Source: Porphyromonas uenonis DSM 23387 = JCM 13868 (GTDB lineage: Bacteria; Bacteroidota; Bacteroidia; Bacteroidales; Porphyromonadaceae). Taken from it: 64,000 bases of DNA. Both the position numbers and the translations under genes were made by a program. Location of the stretch: NCBI RefSeq assembly GCF_000482365.1, contig NZ_AXVC01000025.1:4248-68247 (forward strand), in the 5' to 3' direction. The notes under the pieces are model-generated. The model saw only the letters and a list, made by a program, of their open reading frames with translations, was not told where the DNA came from and did no database searches. The first letter of the stretch is position 1, and the number at the start of each line of letters is the position of its first letter. Positions 58,620 to 64,000 of this stretch are shown piece after piece.

Positions 58620-61550
58620 ATGCAGAACAAAGGATTTGTGATCCTCTTCGCCGCTCTACTGACGATCATCTGCGCTTTCTACATCTCCTTTACCCCCGTG
58701 GTAAGGCACTACGATCAGAAGGCGCTGGCGATGACCGCAGCTGGCGAGGATGGCAAAGCGTATCTCGACTCAATGGCCAACGAGAAGGTGTGGTTTGGCT
58801 ACACGCTCAAGAAAGCCCGCAACCAGCAGATAGGCCTCGGACTAGACCTCAAGGGCGGTATGAACGTCGTCCTCAAGGTCAACGGACGTGACCTCCTGCG
58901 CAACCTCTCAGGACATAACCAGTCGCCAGCTTTCATCGAGGCTATCGATAGAGCTGCTAAGGAGGGCGCTAATGACTTCGTCGGGACTTTCGTCAAGGCT
59001 TACAAAGAGCTCGAGCCCTCGGGGTCGCTCGCTGTCATCTTTAGCAATGGTCCCCTCCGTGATGTCATCTCGCCTAAGTCGAGCGACCAGGAGGTCATCA
59101 AGGTGCTTCAGGAGAAGTACAGCAGTGCTATCGATGCTGCTATCAACGTCCTCAAGACTCGTATCGACCGCTTTGGTGTCGTCGCTCCAAACGTACAGCG
59201 CATCGAGGGGCAGGGACGTATCCTAGTCGAGCTACCAGGTGTCACCGAGCCTCAGCGTGTTCGTGAGCTACTGCAGCGCAGTGCGAACCTACAGTTCTGG
59301 CGCACCTATACCTATGATGAGATCGCTAGCGACCTCGTTGACGCTAACAATCGTCTCACCGCTATGGCGAACGGCAAGGACCTAACGCCTGCTGACACGA
59401 CTACTACGGCGGCTGACTCGACAGCTACGGCAGCTGACTCGACAGCTGTACAGAAGCCCGCCACAGGAGGTGTAGAGGATGTACTCTTTAGCAAGCTCAA
59501 CGTCACCAATCGTGGTACCATCGTTGGCTACGCTCGTCGTGCTGATCTAGACAAGATCGATGAGATGCTCGAGGAGGCTCAGAAGCAAAAGATGATCCGT
59601 GAGGATCTGATGCTCCTCTGGGGCAACTCGCCTATCAAGGATCCACAGACAGGCAAGGAGACAGACATCTACGAGCTATACGCTATCCGTGGTAACCGCA
59701 ATGCGCTCCCCGATCTAGGCGGTGAGGTGGTCACCACTGCACGTAGTGAGGTGCGTAACGACCTCGGTCAGAACCGTCCCGTCGTCACCATGACTATGAA
59801 CGATGAGGGTGCCCGCAAGTGGGCTCGCCTGACGGGTGATAACATTGGTCGAAACATCGCTATCGTCCTCGATGGTGTCGTCTACTCTGCGCCTAATGTC
59901 AATTCGGAGATTACAGGCGGACGCTCTGAGATCTCGGGTAACTTTACTGTTGACGAGACGACCGACCTTGCCAACGTCCTCAACTCTGGACGTATGGAGG
60001 CTTCTGTCGAGATCGAGCAGGAGAGTGTCGTCGGACCGACCCTCGGTAGCGAGTCTATCCAGGCTGGTATCATCTCCTTTGCAATAGCCATCATCCTACT
60101 GATGATCTACATGTGCCTCGCTTACGGCCTTATCCCAGGTCTCATCGCCGATGGCGCTCTGATCCTCAACAGCTTCTTCACGCTCGGTGTCTTAGCCTCT
60201 TTCCACAGTGTCTTGACCTTGTCCGGTATTGCGGGACTTGTGCTGACGCTCGGTATGGCGGTGGATGCAAACATTCTGATCTTCGAGCGTATCAAGGAGG
60301 AGCTACGCGCTGGCAAGTCTATGACTCGTGCTATCCAGGACGGTTATGGCAACGCCTTCTCAGCAATCTTTGACTCCAACCTCACGACCGTCATCACGGG
60401 TGGTGTGCTCTATGCCTTTGGTACTGGACCTATCCGTGGCTTCGCTACGACGCTCATCATCGGTGTCATCGCTTCCTTTATCACCGCCGTCTTCCTAACG
60501 CGTATCGTCGTTGAGGCGCTTGATAAGAAGGGTCGCATGGACAAGGTTACTTATACGACCATCCTCACGCGCAACCTGCTAAATAACCCAAGCTACCGAA
60601 TCCTCGAGAACCGCAACAAGGGCTTTATCATCTTTGGCTCTATCCTAGTGCTCGGACTCATCGGCTCGTTCGTATGGGGTCTCAACAGAGGTATCGAGTT
60701 CTCCGGCGGTCGCAACTATATCGTCGCCTTCGAGCAACCCGTCTCTTCGGCTGAGGTGCGTGAGGCTCTCACGAAGCCTCTAGAGGAGCATGTCCTTGTC
60801 ACCTCTATCGGTACGGAGGGCAACCAGGTTCGTATCTCGACCAACTACGGTATCGGCATGACCCAGGAGAGCGAAGACGAGGAGCTACTCGTCATCGGTA
60901 AGGTCTTCGAGGGAGTCCAGAAGTTCCTTCCACAGGGTACGACCCAGCAGCAGTTTGTCGACAACTATGTCGTCAGCTCACAGCGTGTTAGCCCGAGTAT
61001 GTCTAAGGACATCTCTCGTCAGGCTATCATAGCGGTCGTCCTCTCCCTGATCTTCATGGGACTATACATCTTGCTCCGCTTCCGCAACTGGGCCTTCTCG
61101 CTAGGAGCCTTTGCCTCTGTGGCTACCACCACACTACTTATCGTGGCGAGCTACATACTCCTCTGGCAGATCATGCCCTTTACGATGGAGCTGGATCAGA
61201 ACTTTATCGCAGCGCTGCTGGCGATCATCGGATACTCGATCAACGACGTGGTCGTCGTCTTCGACCGTGTCCGTGAGACGCTACACAACTATCCGAACCG
61301 TGAGGAGAAGCTTGTGATGAATGAGGCACTCAATAGTACGCTAGCTCGTACGGTGCAGACCTCCTTCTCAACCTTCCTAGTGGTCTTCATCATCTTCCTA
61401 CTCGGTGGAGCCTCTATGCGTAGCTTTACCTTTGCGCTACTCATCGGTATCGTCTACGGTATCTTCTGTACGCTCTTCGTCGCATCGCCTATCGCTTACC
61501 TAGTACGCAATAAGCAGCAACGTAAGAAGCTCGCAGCAGCTAAGAAGTAA
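58620..61550 (+). CDS. secDF: Protein translocase subunit SecDF (fused)
   Basis: 976 residues, a SecD-SecF fusion as in other Bacteroidetes. SecD part: IGLGLDLKGGMNVVLKVNG, the large periplasmic domain P1 (LKTRIDRFGVVAPNVQRIEG), a Thr/Ala/Asp low-complexity insert near 255-280, then GRNIAIVLDGVVYSAP and helices with TLGMAVDANILIFERIKEEL. SecF part from about 670: NRGIEFSGGRNYIV, GYSINDVVVVFDRVRETL. It uses the proton gradient to pull secreted proteins through SecYEG, so all type IX and lipoprotein cargo here depends on it. Confidence 0.96.
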   Translation: MQNKGFVILFAALLTIICAFYISFTPVVRHYDQKALAMTAAGEDGKAYLDSMANEKVWFGYTLKKARNQQIGLGLDLKGGMNVVLKVNGRDLLRNLSGHNQSPAFIEAIDRAAKEGANDFVGTFVKAYKELEPSGSLAVIFSNGPLRDVISPKSSDQEVIKVLQEKYSSAIDAAINVLKTRIDRFGVVAPNVQRIEGQGRILVELPGVTEPQRVRELLQRSANLQFWRTYTYDEIASDLVDANNRLTAMANGKDLTPADTTTTAADSTATAADSTAVQKPATGGVEDVLFSKLNVTNRGTIVGYARRADLDKIDEMLEEAQKQKMIREDLMLLWGNSPIKDPQTGKETDIYELYAIRGNRNALPDLGGEVVTTARSEVRNDLGQNRPVVTMTMNDEGARKWARLTGDNIGRNIAIVLDGVVYSAPNVNSEITGGRSEISGNFTVDETTDLANVLNSGRMEASVEIEQESVVGPTLGSESIQAGIISFAIAIILLMIYMCLAYGLIPGLIADGALILNSFFTLGVLASFHSVLTLSGIAGLVLTLGMAVDANILIFERIKEELRAGKSMTRAIQDGYGNAFSAIFDSNLTTVITGGVLYAFGTGPIRGFATTLIIGVIASFITAVFLTRIVVEALDKKGRMDKVTYTTILTRNLLNNPSYRILENRNKGFIIFGSILVLGLIGSFVWGLNRGIEFSGGRNYIVAFEQPVSSAEVREALTKPLEEHVLVTSIGTEGNQVRISTNYGIGMTQESEDEELLVIGKVFEGVQKFLPQGTTQQQFVDNYVVSSQRVSPSMSKDISRQAIIAVVLSLIFMGLYILLRFRNWAFSLGAFASVATTTLLIVASYILLWQIMPFTMELDQNFIAALLAIIGYSINDVVVVFDRVRETLHNYPNREEKLVMNEALNSTLARTVQTSFSTFLVVFIIFLLGGASMRSFTFALLIGIVYGIFCTLFVASPIAYLVRNKQQRKKLAAAKK

Positions 61551-61595
61551 GCACACCTACTTGCTCTCTACTCAGAGCAGAGTAAAAATAAAGTC

Positions 61596-61627
61596 GGAGC
61601 CTATTCACCAAAGTGTGGATAGGCTCC
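61596..61627 (+). terminator. Terminator after secDF
   Basis: GGAGCCTATTCAC pairs with GTGTGGATAGGCTCC (61613-61627) with small bulges, followed by TGTTTGTT. Confidence 0.7.
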
Positions 61628-61710
61628 TGTTTGTTGAGGCGCTAGGGCAGGGGAACACTGCAGTTGCCGAGAAGCTAGGCTCCTCCGCCTAGAAATGCCA
61701 ACCACTCTAC

Positions 61711-61768
61711 TCTCTAACCTCTAATCTCTAACTTCTCCCCTCTAATCTCTAACATCTAACCTCTAAAT
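61711..61768 (+). repeat. TCTAAYC heptad array before the pyrE promoter
   Basis: About eight CTCTAACCTCTAATCT-type units with one interruption (CTTCTCCCC), ending four bases before the -7 box. The last part is identical to the array before the SlyD-like gene. Confidence 0.7.
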
Positions 61769-61771
61769 TCG

Positions 61772-61779
61772 TACCTTTG
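61772..61779 (+). promoter_or_regulatory. Promoter of the pyrE operon
   Basis: TACCTTTG inside ATTCGTACCTTTGCGGTA, 28 bases before pyrE. The -33 region consists of TCTAAC repeats instead of a TTTG box. Confidence 0.6.
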
Positions 61780-61806
61780 CGGTATATCTAAGATACTTAT
61801 CCTCTT

Positions 61807-62463
61807 ATGACCTCAAAAGATTCAGTTCAGAAGCTCTCTATCGCCCAGTCGGTAGCTCATCGACTGCTCGCTATACAGGCTGTCGAGCTTCGTCCAGACG
61901 CGCCCTTTACTTGGGCTTCTGGTTGGCTTAGCCCCATCTATTGTGACAACCGCAAGACGCTCTCCTATCCCGAGCATCGTAGCTACATCAAGCAAGCCTT
62001 TGCCCTCCAGGTGAGCGACCTCTATCCCGAGGCTGAGGTGGTGGCTGGCGTTGCCACGGGGGCTATCTCGTGGGGAGCTTTGGTGGCAGACGAGCTGGGA
62101 CTGCCCTTCGTCTATGTACGCTCCTCCGCAAAGGATCATGGCAAGCAAAACCTCATCGAGGGCTATCTACCCGAGGGAGCTCGTGTCGTAGTCATCGAGG
62201 ATCTGATCTCTACGGGTGGCAGTAGTATGAAGGCTGTCGAAGCGCTGCAAGCAGCCGGCGCACAGGTCGAGGGACTCATGGCGGTCTATACGCACGGCTT
62301 TGCCGAGGCCGAGGAGCTCTTCGCCAAGGCAGGCGTAGAGATGCGCACTCTGACCGACTATAACGAAGTCATTCGCCAGGCCGTCTCTGCCGGTTACGTC
62401 TCTGAGAGCGATCTTGAGATGCTCGCTCAGTGGCGACAGAACCCGAGCCAGTGGGGTCGCTAG
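61807..62463 (+). CDS. pyrE: Orotate phosphoribosyltransferase
   Basis: 218 residues; joins orotate and PRPP to OMP, the substrate of PyrF (6913). Motifs: FTWASGWLSPIYCDNRKTLS, VVAGVATGAISWGALVAD, VYVRSSAKDHGKQNLIEG and the PRPP loop RVVVIEDLISTGGSSMKA. Complete length. First gene of a run continuing to the right edge of the window. Confidence 0.96.
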   Translation: MTSKDSVQKLSIAQSVAHRLLAIQAVELRPDAPFTWASGWLSPIYCDNRKTLSYPEHRSYIKQAFALQVSDLYPEAEVVAGVATGAISWGALVADELGLPFVYVRSSAKDHGKQNLIEGYLPEGARVVVIEDLISTGGSSMKAVEALQAAGAQVEGLMAVYTHGFAEAEELFAKAGVEMRTLTDYNEVIRQAVSAGYVSESDLEMLAQWRQNPSQWGR

Positions 62464-62496
62464 CATTACCACACATTAGCTTATACGAGCACTCCT

Positions 62497-62919
62497 ATGA
62501 CGATACAAAGTCAACCCGTCGCCTCTACTTATAGTTGTGAGGCGATCTATCGTAAGATCAGCGACCTGACTAATCTAGAGGAGCTACATCAGCTGCTAGA
62601 GGAAAAGCAGGTCAAGGTCTCCTCGCTCAGTAGCGACCGCTGCGAAATACAAGCGCAGGTGATGAAGTTCTCGGCCGACCTCGCGCTCGTCGTCTCCGAG
62701 CGTATCCCCACTGAGGAGGTGCGCTATCAGATCGAGCACGACATGCTCCCCGCTACGGTCTCCATACGGCTCACCCCGCAGGAGAGCGAGGGTAGCACCT
62801 TGGTCGTCTCTATGGAGGCAAAGGTCAACCCCTTTATCGCTGGCATGGTACAGCCTCGCCTAGAGGAGGCGGTCCAGTACATCGCCAATATGCTGGGGCA
62901 GATACGCTACGACGCATAG
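62497..62919 (+). CDS. SRPBCC (START/polyketide-cyclase-like) domain protein
   Basis: 140 residues. It begins with a strand (VASTYSCEAIYRKISDLTNL), followed by a helix-rich region and strands with IQAQVMKFSADLALVVSERI and VSIRLTPQESEGSTLVVSME, then the long C-terminal helix GMVQPRLEEAVQYIANMLGQ; this is the helix-grip fold of SRPBCC proteins. A gene of this kind often follows pyrE in Bacteroidales. The ligand is unknown. Confidence 0.7.
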   Translation: MTIQSQPVASTYSCEAIYRKISDLTNLEELHQLLEEKQVKVSSLSSDRCEIQAQVMKFSADLALVVSERIPTEEVRYQIEHDMLPATVSIRLTPQESEGSTLVVSMEAKVNPFIAGMVQPRLEEAVQYIANMLGQIRYDA

Positions 62920-62943
62920 TCCAAAGCTAGAACGTAGACAAGG

Positions 62944-63411
62944 ATGAAGGGTGCCCGCATCATGCTTTTATCGCTCATGACGCTCCTACTGCTGGGGTGT
63001 CAAGGCGAGGTGCAGTACGCCACGCCCCTGCGTCCAGTGCACTATGAGTTATACTTCGCCACTAATGGACGAGCGCTCATAGCCCCTGCGGGTTATATGC
63101 GCATCACCAAGCCCTTGACAGCAACCTCAGCCGTCGGCTTCGGAGGCATCTTGGTCATTCACGGCTTCGCTGGGAGTGGCACGGACGATTACTACTACGC
63201 TTACGACCTTGCCTGTCCTAAGGAGCTGGACCCGATGAACTCTCTGATGGTCAATGATAAGCTCGAGGCGGTCTGCCCTAAGTGTCACAGCCGCTTTAGC
63301 ATCGTCTATGGCGGAGGCACGCCAGTCCAAGGGCCTGCGCAGAGTCCGCTCTTGCCTTACCGTGTATTACCCATCGATGGGGGACTATTGATTACAACGC
63401 CTGAGCTATGA
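62944..63411 (+). CDS. Rieske-like lipoprotein with altered cluster ligands
   Basis: 155 residues, lipoprotein signal (LLSLMTLLLLGC). The C-terminal half follows the Rieske pattern: YYAYDLACPKELDP, then EAVCPKCHSRFSIVYGGG and PVQGPAQSPLLPYRV. In a true Rieske protein the ligand boxes are C-x-H and C-x-x-H; here the first box is CPKE with no His and the second is C-x-x-C-H. The 2Fe-2S site is therefore probably changed or lost, perhaps to bind another metal. The stop overlaps the next ATG (ATGA). Confidence 0.65.
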   Translation: MKGARIMLLSLMTLLLLGCQGEVQYATPLRPVHYELYFATNGRALIAPAGYMRITKPLTATSAVGFGGILVIHGFAGSGTDDYYYAYDLACPKELDPMNSLMVNDKLEAVCPKCHSRFSIVYGGGTPVQGPAQSPLLPYRVLPIDGGLLITTPEL

Positions 63412-64000
63412 ATAAGCTAGTCCGACACGCACTCTGCCTCCTCTGCCTGTGGAGCCTCCTAGCGACAGCCGTCAGGGCGCAGTCGCGCTACGACTACGAC
63501 ATGCCGCTACCCGCCTTCGACAAAGATCCCCACGAGCTCCTCTACCGTGGCAAGACGCTCCACAGCTTTCTGATCAATCCCTACACGGGGGCGCTCTATG
63601 AGTCACGTCCCGACACGCTGAGCACGCTCTTTCACGATCAGGTGAAAGCGGAGAGCCGCTCCATCGTGATGGCTTACCTCGGCAACTTGAGGTCTCCGTG
63701 GATTGACATGGACTACTTCAACCGCTTGCGCCCGCAGCACCGCTTCCTCTTCGATCAGACGCTCTCGGGCTTCGTATGGGATGAGTCTAATAAGCTTTTC
63801 TACCGTACGAAGACTCCTTTTTCCAAGCTCTTTTATCAGCGCAATGGAGATGCACAGAGACGGGAAGAGCAGTTTGACGGAACGATAGCGTTCAACCTCA
63901 GCAAGCGCCTAGCGATGGGTGCCGACTTTAACTACACCTACTCTCCTGGCTACTACATAGGCAACCGCACGAAGAGCTGCGACTACCGTCTCTTTGCTGC
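63408..64000 (+). CDS. Putative porin (Porin_10-like), 3'-truncated by the window edge
   Basis: The first 197 codons are visible. Signal peptide LCLLCLWSLLATAVRAQ. The mature start includes VMAYLGNLRSPWIDMDYFNR, FYRTKTPFSKLFYQRNGDAQ and FDGTIAFNLSKRLAMGADFN, alternating strands ending in aromatic residues, the pattern of the large Bacteroidetes outer-membrane putative porin family. It is translationally coupled (4-base overlap) to the Rieske-like lipoprotein. Substrate unknown. Confidence 0.75.
   Translation, partial: MNKLVRHALCLLCLWSLLATAVRAQSRYDYDMPLPAFDKDPHELLYRGKTLHSFLINPYTGALYESRPDTLSTLFHDQVKAESRSIVMAYLGNLRSPWIDMDYFNRLRPQHRFLFDQTLSGFVWDESNKLFYRTKTPFSKLFYQRNGDAQRREEQFDGTIAFNLSKRLAMGADFNYTYSPGYYIGNRTKSCDYRLFA

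Overview
The window reads as chromosome of a Bacteroidales bacterium, most likely an asaccharolytic Porphyromonas (P. asaccharolytica/uenonis type). The signs are TAnnTTTG promoter boxes in front of many genes, LpxC-FabZ and SecD-SecF fusions, a PorT-like type IX secretion protein, two secreted proteins with type IX-like sorting ends, a fimbrillin-type operon, an S46 dipeptidyl-peptidase of DPP11 type and a POT peptide transporter. The species is inferred, not proven.

Layout. 1-5440 is the AT-rich right end of an integrated element: the tail of a helicase/methylase, a HEPN-type Abi protein, and a minus-strand replication operon (two HTH proteins, a Toprim/AAA primase-helicase and an unknown). 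It seems to end in a copy of a tRNA-Ser 3' end (5420-5432) followed by a native-looking terminator. 6063-13954 holds rplY and then one plus-strand operon, pyrF-lpxD-lpxC/fabZ-lpxA-nnr and two DUF4230 genes, which covers early lipid A synthesis. 14452-17367 has a serpin lipoprotein and an unknown lipoprotein. 17692-22443 is tyrS, a glycosyltransferase, udk, a TRIC-type channel and an L,D-transpeptidase. 23252-23826 has rpsO and tRNA-Gly(GCC). 23998-28357 is a minus-strand fimbrial operon. 28743-33515 has a small lipoprotein, porT divergent from upp-U32 peptidase, and a SlyD-like isomerase. aroC converges on bioB-bioA-hemG. Then come a POT transporter with a DUF4831 lipoprotein, a type IX cargo protein, rpmE type B, tRNA-fMet, a STAS-like/ATPase pair, the minus operon Smr-CYTH-dpp11-DUF59-lpxH, a type IX-sorted trypsin-like protease, two-subunit fumarase, tRNA-Gly(CCC) with an accessory patch (two paralogous membrane proteins and HigBA), secDF, pyrE and its followers, and the start of a porin.

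Physiology suggested by the genes: protein is cut by secreted peptidases, acidic dipeptides are released by DPP11 and imported by the POT carrier, and carbon is handled through class I fumarase, as expected of an organism living on peptides.

The most unusual content lies between genes. There are at least two families of non-coding inverted-repeat elements (MITE-like). Family A is about 355 bp with 19-bp terminal repeats and about 10-bp target duplications. Family B is 175 bp with 5-bp target duplications, and one B copy sits inside an A copy. There are also palindromic GGAAC/GTTCC arrays, TCTAAYC-type arrays abutting promoters, a perfect 40-bp inverted repeat, and structured leaders before rpmE, rpsO and tRNA-Gly. 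All base pairing and repeat calls were made by eye; no database search was run.
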